DNA of 51,989 nucleotides from an uncultured Acidobacteriota bacterium (GTDB taxonomy: Bacteria > Acidobacteriota > Terriglobia > Terriglobales > Acidobacteriaceae): positions 1 through 51,989 of the forward strand of contig CAIQPK010000058.1 in NCBI GenBank assembly GCA_903873705.1. The letters run 5' to 3'. This document shows positions 41,281-49,655 of this stretch, piece after piece (positions within the stretch are counted from its first letter, which is position 1; every line of letters begins with the position of its first letter). Both the position numbers and the translations under genes were made by a program. The notes under the pieces were generated by a model. The model was given only the letters and a program-made list of their open reading frames with translations. It was not told the origin of the DNA and did no database searches.

Positions 41281-42182
41281 CAGTCCTCAACACCCATTAA
41301 GACATCCCCATCCATTCTCACCCACGCCCCTAACGGCAAGCTCCGATTCCCCGCCGACACATGCCCGCTCCTCAATCCCATCGCCACCGGCCCATCAAAA
41401 TCCCGCAGCGCATGAAGGCAAGCCGCCTCGACTAAACCGATCTCGCTCGCCTCCACATTCGCGCTCATATCCCCAATCACCACGCCCGTAACCTTCTCCA
41501 TCAACCCCGCAAACTTCAGATGCTGCAACATCCGGTCCCACTGGTAAGGCTTCGTCCCAATATCCTCGACAAACAAAACACAAGGCTCCCCGATCCGCAG
41601 CGCCCACGGCGTGCCCAGCCCCTCTGCCACAATCGACAAACACCCACCCAGCAACCGCCCCTCAGCATTCCCCTCACGCAGCACACGCATCCCATCCTCC
41701 GCGCCCACCCGCCACTCACCACTACCCTCAACCGCCGACCGCCACGTCGCCACATCAACCCCTGCCGGATTCGACCAGTCCGCCGCCACCATCGGCGCAT
41801 AAAACGTCCGCATCCCACACTCATTCCAGAACCAGGCATGAAGCGACGTGTGGTCCGAGTACCCCACAAACACTTTGGGATTCGCCCGCACCAGTTCGCG
41901 GTCCAGCAGCGGCAACAACTCCGCCGACCCCCAACCACCCCGCGTACACAGAATCCCCTCAATCGAGCGATCCGCAAACGCCGCATGAAGGTCCGCCACC
42001 CGCTCCTCGGCCGTCCCCGCGTAATACAGCGGCCCCCGCTTCAACGCTGACGGCATCACCACCGCCTCATACCCAAACGCCCGCAGCGCGTCCACCCCAC
42101 GCTCCACCAGCTCCGCCTTAGCCGCGCTGGCCGGCGAAACTACCGCCACCCGGCTCCCCGCCCTCAAACCTCGAACCCTCAA
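41280..42182 (-). CDS. ldcA: LD-carboxypeptidase (S66 family)
   Basis: A 300-residue peptidase that removes the terminal D-Ala from recycled tetrapeptide, giving the tripeptide used by Mpl encoded by the next gene. Expected elements are VAVVSPAS at the start, LCTRGGWGSAELL, the nucleophile Ser in VGYSDHTSLH, the catalytic Glu in LFVEDIGTKPYQWDRML and His in LRSGHVSAG. The start is a TTG within GAGG/TTTGAGGG tandem sequence (42150-42200), so the true N-terminus may be a few residues off. The overlap with mpl makes this a recycling mini-operon. Confidence 0.92.
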   Translation of the reverse strand: MRVRGLRAGSRVAVVSPASAAKAELVERGVDALRAFGYEAVVMPSALKRGPLYYAGTAEERVADLHAAFADRSIEGILCTRGGWGSAELLPLLDRELVRANPKVFVGYSDHTSLHAWFWNECGMRTFYAPMVAADWSNPAGVDVATWRSAVEGSGEWRVGAEDGMRVLREGNAEGRLLGGCLSIVAEGLGTPWALRIGEPCVLFVEDIGTKPYQWDRMLQHLKFAGLMEKVTGVVIGDMSANVEASEIGLVEAACLHALRDFDGPVAMGLRSGHVSAGNRSLPLGAWVRMDGDVLMGVED

Positions 42183-42258
42183 ACCTCACCCCTCAACAAG
42201 CCATGCAGTTCAAAGCTCACAACCTCTAAGCTCAAAGCTCTTTGAAACCCAAACCGCC

Positions 42259-43068
42259 TCAAACCTCGGCAAGACCTCTACAGATGATCTGCGCCGGCCC
42301 GGTCAGCATCATCTCGCTCTGCGTCTCCGGCCAAACCACCTGCTGCGCCCCACCTTCGGCGACCGCAGTCAACTCGCGCGCCACGCCACGCAGCGACATC
42401 GCCGCCGCGCTCGACGCACATGTCCCCGTGCCGCTTGAGGTCGTCGGCCCGCAACCACGCTCGAAAATCCGAAACCCAATCCGACCCTCACCGAGCACCT
42501 TCACGAACTCCACATTCGTCCCATGCGGAAAGAGTTTATCGACCGCAATCTTCCCGCCCAGCTCCTGCCAGCTCATCCCATGCGACGCGAAATCATCGCC
42601 CTCCACAAAAATCACGTAATGCGGGTTGCCCACATTCACCATCGCGCCATCGATCACGCCATCCACACCCGCAATCTCAATCTTCCGAGGCATTACGCGC
42701 GGCACGCCCATCCCGCTCTCAATCCACCACGCCGCGCCTTCGCGCCGCATCACCTTACACGTGCGCACACCACCATGCGTGCCCAGCGCCACGTTCTCTA
42801 GCCCCTCACTCGCCGCCAGCCACGCCGCCACGCATCGCGTGCCATTCCCACTCAGCTCGGCTTCGCTGCCATCCGCATTGAAGAGCCGCAGAAAGTACGT
42901 CCCATCCCCTCGACGGTCCAGGAACTCGATCCCGTCCGCGCCAATCCCCGTATGCCGCGCGCACAGCTTCTGCGCCAGCGCCGCATAATGCCCACCAGCA
43001 GCCGTCTCTTCGATCACCAGAAAATCGTTCCCACACGCATGCGCCTTCACAAAGTCAATGCTGCTCAC
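42259..43068 (-). CDS. dapF: Diaminopimelate epimerase
   Basis: A 269-residue enzyme that converts LL- to meso-diaminopimelate for lysine and peptidoglycan synthesis. Both catalytic cysteines are present, in ELSGNGTRC near 80 and SSGTGTCASS near 222, with GNDFLVI at the start, RIFERGCGPTTSSGTGTC and NVGNPHYVIF. The N-terminal HACGNDF, in place of the usual HGLGNDF, is a variant with an added cysteine. It overlaps the upstream mgtC by four bases, so they are translated together. Confidence 0.95.
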   Translation of the reverse strand: MSSIDFVKAHACGNDFLVIEETAAGGHYAALAQKLCARHTGIGADGIEFLDRRGDGTYFLRLFNADGSEAELSGNGTRCVAAWLAASEGLENVALGTHGGVRTCKVMRREGAAWWIESGMGVPRVMPRKIEIAGVDGVIDGAMVNVGNPHYVIFVEGDDFASHGMSWQELGGKIAVDKLFPHGTNVEFVKVLGEGRIGFRIFERGCGPTTSSGTGTCASSAAAMSLRGVARELTAVAEGGAQQVVWPETQSEMMLTGPAQIICRGLAEV

Positions 43069-43841
43069 TCATCCTCCAGATCTCGAAACACCACCACCTG
43101 GTCCGTCGCATCGCTCGCCCGTAACTGCGTCAGCAATTCTTGATGCATGTCACGCGTAGCCAGCACCGAAAACGACATCCGCTCCATCCCCGCCGCATTA
43201 TCCCGCTCCAGCACATGCAGCCGCACCTTCGCCGCATCCAGTACATGCAGCACGGCCGCCAGCATCCGATGCCGCGCCGCCTCGCGCTCGTCCGCGAGCG
43301 CCTCCGCCCGCGCCGCGCCCACAATCTCCTTGCTCAACGCGCTCCCCACATCAGCCCGTACCTCGTACAACATCGGAAACCGTTTCCACCCCAGCTTGCC
43401 TTCAATCGCCCCCACAAACTGCAGCGCGATCAGCAAAATCATCGTGGCAAACGCGGCCACCACATAAAGCCCAGCCCCGCACGCCATTCCCACCGACGCC
43501 ACCACCCACACCGTCGCCGCGCTCGTCAGCCCCAGCACCCGGCTCCGCGTATGCAGAATCAGCCCCGCCCCCAGGAACCCAATCCCCTGCACAATGTTCG
43601 AAGCCACCCGGCCCTTATCCGCATTCCCATCCCCCGCCAGCACCGCGCTCAGCAGCGTAAACAACGCCGACCCCATGCAGATCAGCATGTTCGTCCGCAA
43701 CCCCGAGTCCTTGTGCCGGTACTCGCGCTCCACCCCTACCAGCCCGCCCATCGCGCAAGCCATCAGCACGCGTTTTGCCGCGAGTCCCGACAGCGCCATC
43801 TGCTGCACCGAGCTGAAATCGAAGTGACTCTGCAAAACCAT
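43065..43841 (-). CDS. MgtC/SapB family membrane protein
   Basis: 258 residues from the ATG at 43841; the frame runs back to 43949. The N-terminal family domain has the signature MGGLVGVEREYRHKDSGLRTNMLICMGSALFTLLS and IVQGIGFLGAGLIL, with about five membrane segments to residue 150. The rest is a cytoplasmic ACT-like domain (VRLHVLERDNA...VVVFRDLE). MgtC relatives affect growth at low Mg2+ and F1Fo ATP synthase in pathogens; in soil bacteria the role is unclear. It is coupled to dapF. Confidence 0.9.
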   Translation of the reverse strand: MVLQSHFDFSSVQQMALSGLAAKRVLMACAMGGLVGVEREYRHKDSGLRTNMLICMGSALFTLLSAVLAGDGNADKGRVASNIVQGIGFLGAGLILHTRSRVLGLTSAATVWVVASVGMACGAGLYVVAAFATMILLIALQFVGAIEGKLGWKRFPMLYEVRADVGSALSKEIVGAARAEALADEREAARHRMLAAVLHVLDAAKVRLHVLERDNAAGMERMSFSVLATRDMHQELLTQLRASDATDQVVVFRDLEDE

Positions 43842-43974
43842 CGTCGCAGCAGAATACCAGCCACGATAAGCGGCTGGTTTTCCAGGCCCAATACCTCTAA
43901 GCGCTGAGCGCTTGGAATCCCGGATCAGCTCCACCGATGTCGCCACCACGTATTCTGGAGCCTGGATCCTCGCC

Positions 43975-45819
43975 CTATGGCTTCGGCGTCACGACCGTCG
44001 ACTGATAAATCCGCGCACAAGGCTGCCCACTCGTACAAATCACTTCCAGCTCCATGAGCCCCTCGGGATGCGCCTTCACCGCCGCGTCCACCGGGTCGCC
44101 CGCAATCGCCACCACCACGCCCGCATTCCCCGCCGGGTCCTTCAACGCCTTCTCCCATGAGTCGCTATCCATCTCGCTCACCATGCTCTTCAGCGTCCGC
44201 CCCGCCACCTGCACCGCGCCAACATGGGCTGACGTGTACATCATCACCGGCACATTCAACGGCACCTGCATCAACTCCGTCGCAATCGCCTTCTCGAACG
44301 GAACCCGCGTCTTGGCATTCACCATGCCTTCCTTCAATACCAGCGGCACAAAGTACATCATCGCTATCGCATTGGCGACACACAGCAGCATCGCCCCACT
44401 CTGCGCCAGCCTCACGCCAATCTTCGCCCAAGCTTCGGTGCGGCCGCGCATCCACGCGTCCCCGCGCTCAGCCAGCAACACCGCGTAAATCGCCAGCGCC
44501 GGCAACATCTCCATCCCATACCGCGCATTGTAATACGAATGCGGCCAAAGCTGCGGAATAAAGATCGGCACCGACCCATAAGCCACCGAGTAAACATAAA
44601 ACGGCAGCGGCACCCAGAGCAGCCAGACCAGCTTCGAAGCCGACAACGACTCCGCCATCACGCGCTCCGGTGCAGCCGAATATCCTGCTGATGCAGCAAC
44701 CTTCCTGGGCTGCCCCACGTCGGGAATCTCAGACGTGGGTTTCCACGGCCTCCCCCGCCGCAACGACACCCAGAGCCCACCCAGCGCCGCCATCATCACC
44801 ACCCACCCCGTCTCCCACGCCGACGCATCCACCTGCGCCGTCCTTAGATAAAACAGAAATGCCCACCCCGGATTCTTCCATCCCCGATAATGCTGTCCCG
44901 GCGGCGCCGTCTTCCGCTCGATCGCCTTCGCCGAGTAAGGCCCGCGCATAAAGTCCAGCCAGTCATGCATGAAGTGCTGGTTGTACCAGAACCACAACAC
45001 CGGCCCCGTCACGCACAACACCGTGAAGACCCCAAACATCGGCATCACCCGCCGCCGCACCGCAGCGTCGCTCCGCCACAACTCCCACCCCAGGCAGCAC
45101 CACACCGCCGCCCCGACGATCCATCCGTCATACCGCGTAAACACCTGCCCCAGAATCAGCGCACCAGCGACCAGCAGCCACGCCCGCGCGCGCAGCACAT
45201 TCCCGGCCCGCAACGCCACCGTGGTCTCGACCGCCGCCACCACCGTCCACACCAGCAGCGCCAGGAACAGCGTCTCGGTCATCGCCGTTGACGCCAGAAA
45301 GAGCAGGTTCGCATTCAGCGCGTAAAACGTTGCCGCCACCAGCGCCCAGCGCACCGGCATCATCCGCCGAGCCAGCCGCCAAACCCCCGCCACGCTTGCC
45401 GCATAACTCACAATGCACATCGGCGCCGCGCTCAATCCGCTCTGCCACCAGTGAATGTTCTGCACAAACGGCATCATCAACAAATGCGGCAACGGCAACC
45501 ACACGCCACCCAGCTGCCCCAGCCCCGGCCACCGCGCATCCAGTATCCGCCGCGCGATCGCCAGGTGCGCCACCGCGTCCCCGTATAACAGCACATACCC
45601 TTTTGAGTACGAAACCAGCGTCGCAAAAAACGCCAGCACCACCCCAGCCATAAAGACGATCATCACCTCGCCCTTGGCCACCGGCCGCACCGTCTCCCAG
45701 TCGAACACGATAGGCTCCGGCCGCCGCGAAGCCCGCAGGCTCGCCCGCATCCCGGAACGCAAACCGGGGCGCGTGTAGGTCACTGTCCGCTTTTCGTCTT
45801 TACCGTTCTTCTCACTCAT
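43975..45819 (-). CDS. GT39-like membrane glycosyltransferase with internal repeat-derived segment
   Basis: A 614-residue protein with about ten membrane segments. A GDAVAHLAIARRILDARWPG segment near 78-98 holds the acidic motif expected for polyprenyl-phosphate-sugar-dependent transferases. Later parts are WYNQHFMHDWLDFMRGPYSAK and PHSYYNARYGMEMLPALAIY. A hydrophilic stretch after SLRRGRPWKP (about 357-390) is encoded by a palindromic repeat (44708-44748) and looks like an insertion in a loop. The C-terminal soluble domain is of moderate size. Role: glycosylation of lipid or protein at the outer face of the inner membrane. Confidence 0.78.
   Translation of the reverse strand: MSEKNGKDEKRTVTYTRPGLRSGMRASLRASRRPEPIVFDWETVRPVAKGEVMIVFMAGVVLAFFATLVSYSKGYVLLYGDAVAHLAIARRILDARWPGLGQLGGVWLPLPHLLMMPFVQNIHWWQSGLSAAPMCIVSYAASVAGVWRLARRMMPVRWALVAATFYALNANLLFLASTAMTETLFLALLVWTVVAAVETTVALRAGNVLRARAWLLVAGALILGQVFTRYDGWIVGAAVWCCLGWELWRSDAAVRRRVMPMFGVFTVLCVTGPVLWFWYNQHFMHDWLDFMRGPYSAKAIERKTAPPGQHYRGWKNPGWAFLFYLRTAQVDASAWETGWVVMMAALGGLWVSLRRGRPWKPTSEIPDVGQPRKVAASAGYSAAPERVMAESLSASKLVWLLWVPLPFYVYSVAYGSVPIFIPQLWPHSYYNARYGMEMLPALAIYAVLLAERGDAWMRGRTEAWAKIGVRLAQSGAMLLCVANAIAMMYFVPLVLKEGMVNAKTRVPFEKAIATELMQVPLNVPVMMYTSAHVGAVQVAGRTLKSMVSEMDSDSWEKALKDPAGNAGVVVAIAGDPVDAAVKAHPEGLMELEVICTSGQPCARIYQSTVVTPKP
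44708..44748. repeat. TGCCCCACGTC hairpin repeat inside the GT39-like gene
   Basis: Perfect 8-bp arms CCCACGTC (44714-44721) and GACGTGGG (44732-44739) are flanked by GGGCTGC and TTTCCACGG. It matches the intergenic element at 39773 in flank sequence and arm placement, yet lies wholly in the glycosyltransferase reading frame. Confidence 0.75.
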
Positions 45820-45834
45820 GCCGCAGCAACTCTC

Positions 45835-46776
45835 TTACAGATGAGAAATTTCGCGGAGCTGTCCAAACCGCTCATCAATCTCCGCACGCGTGAGCGTCTG
45901 CAGCCGTTCCGTGCCAAACCGCTCCACGGCAAAAGACCCCATCACGCTCCCATAGAACATCGCCTTCCGCACCACTTCCGGCGTGGTCACCCCCTGCGAC
46001 GCAATGTACCCATAGAACCCACCCGCAAACGAGTCCCCCGCCCCGGTCGGATCCACCACATCACTCAGCGGCAACCCCGGCGCGCGAAACGGCCGCTGCT
46101 CCAGCTCATGCGTCTGCTCCAGCTTTCCAAAAGACCGCGTGCTGAAGTAAGCCGTAGCCCCGTACTCGCCATGCTTCACCACCAGCGACTTCGGCCCCAG
46201 CGCCATCACCATCTGCGCCGCCCGCAGCGCATTCGATTCGCCCGAAAGCATCCGCGCCTCGCCGTCATTGATCAGCAGCACGTCCAACTCCGCCAGCACC
46301 TTCAGCAGGTTCTCGCGATGCGCCGCAATCCAGTAATTCATCGTGTCGCCGGCCACCATCTTCACCTTCGGCATCTGCTTCCGCACCCGCGCCTGCAGCA
46401 CGGGATCAATATTCGCCAGGAACAAATAATCCGAATCCAGATAGCTCGCCGGAATCTTCGGCTCAAACGTCGCAAACACATTCAGGTCGGTCGCTAGTGT
46501 ATCCGCCGCATTCAAATCCTTCAGATACGACCCGGTCCAATGAAAGCTCAGCCCCTTCGCATGCTCAATGCCTGCGGTATCGATCCCCCGCCGCGTCATC
46601 ACCGCCTCATGCTCCGGCAGAAAATCCTCACCCACCACGCCAATCACGCGCACATCGGTAAAGAAGCTTGCCGCCAGAGAAAAATGCGTAGCCGCACCAC
46701 CCAGAATCTTCTCGCGCTTCCCGCTAGGCGTCTCTAAGGAATCAAACGCCACCGAACCCACAACCAATATCGACAT
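45835..46776 (-). CDS. PfkB-family carbohydrate/nucleoside kinase
   Basis: 313 residues from the ATG at 46776. The N-terminal ILVVGSVAFDSLETP and KILGGAATHFSLAASFF, and the C-terminal DVVDPTGAGDSFAGGFYGYI with the catalytic Asp (GAGD), define a ribokinase-family enzyme. The substrate is not evident; neighbours in other genomes suggest adenosine or methylthioribose-related roles. Here mtnP lies 249 bases upstream on the same strand, separated by a repeat array, which makes a methionine-salvage or purine link plausible. Confidence 0.9.
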   Translation of the reverse strand: MSILVVGSVAFDSLETPSGKREKILGGAATHFSLAASFFTDVRVIGVVGEDFLPEHEAVMTRRGIDTAGIEHAKGLSFHWTGSYLKDLNAADTLATDLNVFATFEPKIPASYLDSDYLFLANIDPVLQARVRKQMPKVKMVAGDTMNYWIAAHRENLLKVLAELDVLLINDGEARMLSGESNALRAAQMVMALGPKSLVVKHGEYGATAYFSTRSFGKLEQTHELEQRPFRAPGLPLSDVVDPTGAGDSFAGGFYGYIASQGVTTPEVVRKAMFYGSVMGSFAVERFGTERLQTLTRAEIDERFGQLREISHL

Positions 46777-46794
46777 CAATCACCTATGAGCTTC

Positions 46795-46893
46795 TAACTA
46801 AGAAATGATCATTCCGAATAACTAAGAAATTGCCATGCCCGAGTAACTAAGAATGGGTCATCCACAAATAACCAGGAAATTGTCATCCCGCAG
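46795..46893. repeat. Four tandem 24-25 bp degenerate repeats
   Basis: Units start at 46795, 46819, 46844 and 46869, each beginning TAACTAAGAA (last: TAACCAGGAA), followed by ATnGnCAT and a C-rich end. The fourth runs into the usual CGCAGCGAAGGGATCTGC half of the dispersed repeat. The first three look like duplicates of the left half only. Confidence 0.85.
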
Positions 46894-47024
46894 CGCAGCG
46901 AAGGGATCTGCTTCTGCACTTGCCGTTGTCGTTGCACTTGCTTTTCTTTCTGTCATTTCCGCAGGAAACGTGCTTCTGCCGTCGCCGTTGCTCTCGCTTT
47001 TCCTAATCTCTAATCCCTGCTTCT
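46894..47024. repeat. Repeat-derived low-complexity spacer before mtnP
   Basis: A CGCAGCGAAGGGATCTGC block is followed by degenerate CTTGCCGTTG/TTGCACTTGC runs and a second partial TCATTTCCGCAGGAAACG element. This is the same style as 23751-23801. I see no gene here. Confidence 0.6.
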
Positions 47025-47888
47025 TCACCAATACTTCCCAAACAAAACATCCAGCTTCTTCTTAGTCGCCTCCGGTATCAGACTCTTGTCCGTCATCACC
47101 GCGAACTTGGCCGCGCTCTGTGCCGGCGACGCACTCAAATCAGCCGGCATCAGCCTCACCGCCGCCTTCACCACCTTCTGCGCATTCCCCGAGTTCTGGT
47201 GCATCACCGCGATCACCTGCTCGACGGTCACGTCATCATGACCCTCGCGCCAGCAGTCATAATCGGTCACCATCGCCAGCGTCGCATAGCTGATCTCCGC
47301 CTCCCGCGACAGCTTCGCTTCCTGCAGATTGGTCATGCCAATCACATCCGCTCCCCAACTCCGGTAAAGGTTCGATTCCGCGCGCGTCGAAAACTGCGGC
47401 CCTTCCATGCACACATAAGTCCCGCCTTTCTTCCCGACGACACCCACTTCCTCGCACGCCTTCACAAACGTGTCCACCACAATCGGACACACCGGATCGC
47501 CAAACCCCACATGCCCCACCACACCCTCACCAAAGAACGTCCCCACCCGCCCAAACGTGCGATCGATGAACTGATCGGGAACCACAAAGTCCGTAGGCTT
47601 GTGCTCTTCCTTCAGGCTACCTACCGCGCTCACACTCAGAATGCTCGTCACTCCCAGCGCTTTCATCCCATAAATATTCGCGCGAAAGTTCAACTCGCTC
47701 GGCAGTATGCGATGCCCCTTGCCATGCCGTGCCAGGAACGCCACCTTCCGTCCCTCCAGCTCACCCAGCACAAACGGATCGCTGGGATCGCCAAACGGCG
47801 TCTCCACCCGCTCCTCGCGCACGTTCTCGAGCCCCGCCATCCCATACAACCCGCTACCGCCAATAATCCCAATCTCAGCCTTGTTCAA
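47025..47888 (-). CDS. mtnP: S-methyl-5'-thioadenosine phosphorylase
   Basis: A 287-residue purine-nucleoside-phosphorylase-family enzyme that splits methylthioadenosine into adenine and methylthioribose-1-phosphate. Recognisable parts are [12 protein letters not shown], the phosphate site [33 protein letters not shown], and [18 protein letters not shown]. Segment [18 protein letters not shown] carries the usual substrate-specifying region. The gene is complete and of normal length. The upstream gene region has a dispersed repeat, so no operon with the HExxH gene is apparent. Confidence 0.95.
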   Translation of the reverse strand: MNKAEIGIIGGSGLYGMAGLENVREERVETPFGDPSDPFVLGELEGRKVAFLARHGKGHRILPSELNFRANIYGMKALGVTSILSVSAVGSLKEEHKPTDFVVPDQFIDRTFGRVGTFFGEGVVGHVGFGDPVCPIVVDTFVKACEEVGVVGKKGGTYVCMEGPQFSTRAESNLYRSWGADVIGMTNLQEAKLSREAEISYATLAMVTDYDCWREGHDDVTVEQVIAVMHQNSGNAQKVVKAAVRLMPADLSASPAQSAAKFAVMTDKSLIPEATKKKLDVLFGKYW

Positions 47889-47942
47889 ACCTGTCTCTCC
47901 TTGAGCACTACCAGTCTACTTTTGAATCCGCTCACACTTTTT

Positions 47943-47990
47943 TGAGATGGTCATTCCCGCAGGGAATCTGCGTTTCGCTCGTGCGGGCAC
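47943..47990. repeat. Partial TCATTCCCGCAGGGAATCTGC repeat
   Basis: A T-run followed by GAGATGGTCATTCCCGCAGG and GAATCTGCGTTTCGC lies between mtnP and the metallopeptidase-like gene. It is a truncated relative of the dispersed GTCATCC repeat. Confidence 0.55.
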
Positions 47991-47992
47991 CC

Positions 47993-49504
47993 TCACCGCA
48001 GCCCCATTCGCATCATCCCCATCGACCCCATCCACCCCACTAACCCACCCATCAACTCCGGCATCCTGGGCCCTCGCTCTTCCGCCTGCATCATCGGCCC
48101 TTTGCCCTGCACGCCGTCTACCGCATCCCGCAGCTTCCTCGCCAGCTCCACATCAAAGCCTTCCCCAATGAACACACTCTCCCCACTCAACGTCAGCAGC
48201 ACATCCCCTTCACTCGTCGAGTACACCCTCTCCGACTCATCCTTCTCATCCTTCATCCGCCGCTTCAACCCCGAGTACTTCCGCCCCAGCTGGTTCTCAT
48301 AAACCGTAAAGAAACTCCGCGCCGAGTCCTCATTCTTCCACCGCGAGCTGTAAATCAACCCCAGCGACGCCGTAGACTCCTTATCCGTCGCATCCTTCTT
48401 CTGCGCCGCATAGTAGATCCCGCCATCCCAGTTCGGAGCCAGCGCCACCGCCAGCGGCCTTCCCCCAAACAGTTCGGTCGTGATTCGCACATCCAGTTCA
48501 CCCATCACGCCCACGTCATAGGGCTCAAAGCCCGCCGCAGACAGCAGCGGATGCACATCCGGCAACCGCATCACCGGCACCGCCACATGCTGCAGATAAA
48601 GGTCCGGATGCAGCACTTCAAACGTCGATGACGGTGGACGATCCAGCGTCCCCGCAAACGCCCCCTCCACACCCGACTTCACCAGCACCGTCTCTTCGAA
48701 CCCCAGTCCTTCCACATAAGGAAACACCAGCGCCTGCTGCAGCAGCAGCGGCGCCCTTGCCATCACCGGCGACCCCGAAGACGTATCCGCCGCGCCCGCC
48801 GCAATCTGCTCCGCGATCTGCGGCGCGTCCTTCATCGTCTTGCCCGTATCCTTAAGCTCGTAGTCGCCATAGCTCAACATCGCCTGGCCTTCCAGCACCG
48901 CCTCCCGAGCCGTGTCCGTCTCGTCCAGCTGAATGTGGTGGTTGTCCTCAGCCACGCTCTTCGCGATGCCCTTCACTTCCTGGTCGTTCCACCCCGTCAA
49001 CCCCACCCGCTGGTCCTGCAGCGCATGAGTCAGTTCGTGCGCCATCACCGGCAGTTGCTGGTCCTCCGGCACCCAGTCCAGCAGATTCATCATCCGCGTC
49101 TTGTCGTCGTAATAACCCGCAATCTGCTCGGTCAGCAGCCTCAGCATGAACGGCCCCAGGTGGAAGCTCCGGTCCAGCAGCCCGAACTTCTTCAGCACCA
49201 ACTCGCTCCGCTGCATCCGCTTGGCGCTTTCATCCTCATCAAACCGCTTCCGCAACTCCTTGGAAACCGCCTCCCGCGACACAAAAACACCCTTCACCGG
49301 CTTCTTCAGCTCCAGCTTCGTGTCCTTGCTCACAAACTTCAGCGTCGCATCGATATCGGCCAGCAACGCCGTCTGCTGCACCTTGGTCAGGATCTTCTCG
49401 GTGGTCACCTCGCGTTCAGCACCACCCTGCGCGCGGGCCCCGCCGCTCATCGCCACCCACACTACCGCCAGCCAGACCCCAGTCCCCAGACACCCGTTAC
49501 GCAA
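47993..49504 (-). CDS. Secreted HExxH metallopeptidase-like protein
   Basis: A 503-residue exported protein with signal peptide (VWLAVVWVAMSGGARAQ). A zinc motif HELTH at 156-160 (VMAHELTHALQDQ) is followed about 45 residues later by a possible third ligand in EAVLEGQAMLSYGDYEL. This is an arrangement of a gluzincin-like protease. The remaining 300 residues, with a VPVMRLPDVHPLL segment, are not assigned. The start is a TTG at 49504 with weak support. No known named family is certain; function as a peptidase in the periplasm or outside is inferred from the motif only. Confidence 0.78.
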   Translation of the reverse strand: MRNGCLGTGVWLAVVWVAMSGGARAQGGAEREVTTEKILTKVQQTALLADIDATLKFVSKDTKLELKKPVKGVFVSREAVSKELRKRFDEDESAKRMQRSELVLKKFGLLDRSFHLGPFMLRLLTEQIAGYYDDKTRMMNLLDWVPEDQQLPVMAHELTHALQDQRVGLTGWNDQEVKGIAKSVAEDNHHIQLDETDTAREAVLEGQAMLSYGDYELKDTGKTMKDAPQIAEQIAAGAADTSSGSPVMARAPLLLQQALVFPYVEGLGFEETVLVKSGVEGAFAGTLDRPPSSTFEVLHPDLYLQHVAVPVMRLPDVHPLLSAAGFEPYDVGVMGELDVRITTELFGGRPLAVALAPNWDGGIYYAAQKKDATDKESTASLGLIYSSRWKNEDSARSFFTVYENQLGRKYSGLKRRMKDEKDESERVYSTSEGDVLLTLSGESVFIGEGFDVELARKLRDAVDGVQGKGPMMQAEERGPRMPELMGGLVGWMGSMGMMRMGLR

Positions 49505-49508
49505 TATG

Positions 49509-49536
49509 TTGCCTCCGCCGATTTCGTCCCTATAGT
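49509..49536 (+). promoter_or_regulatory. Candidate sigma-70-type promoter for ygfZ
   Basis: TTGCCT (49509-49514) and TATAGT (49531-49536), separated by 16 bases, sit 120 bases upstream of the GTG at 49656. The region is divergent with the HExxH gene. Confidence 0.35.
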
Positions 49537-49655
49537 GTACGCAGAACTACAATTCCGAGTCTCGGAGAACCGGACTAGAATCTATAGAAAGCGCCTCCCT
49601 CGGTCTAATCCAGCCCGAAGTGCACCGCGCTTGAAAGAAGGATCATACCCCCACC

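Noticed and set aside
46795-46893. CRISPR array
   Set aside because: Units are directly adjacent without spacers and diverge along their length; it is a tandem degenerate repeat.
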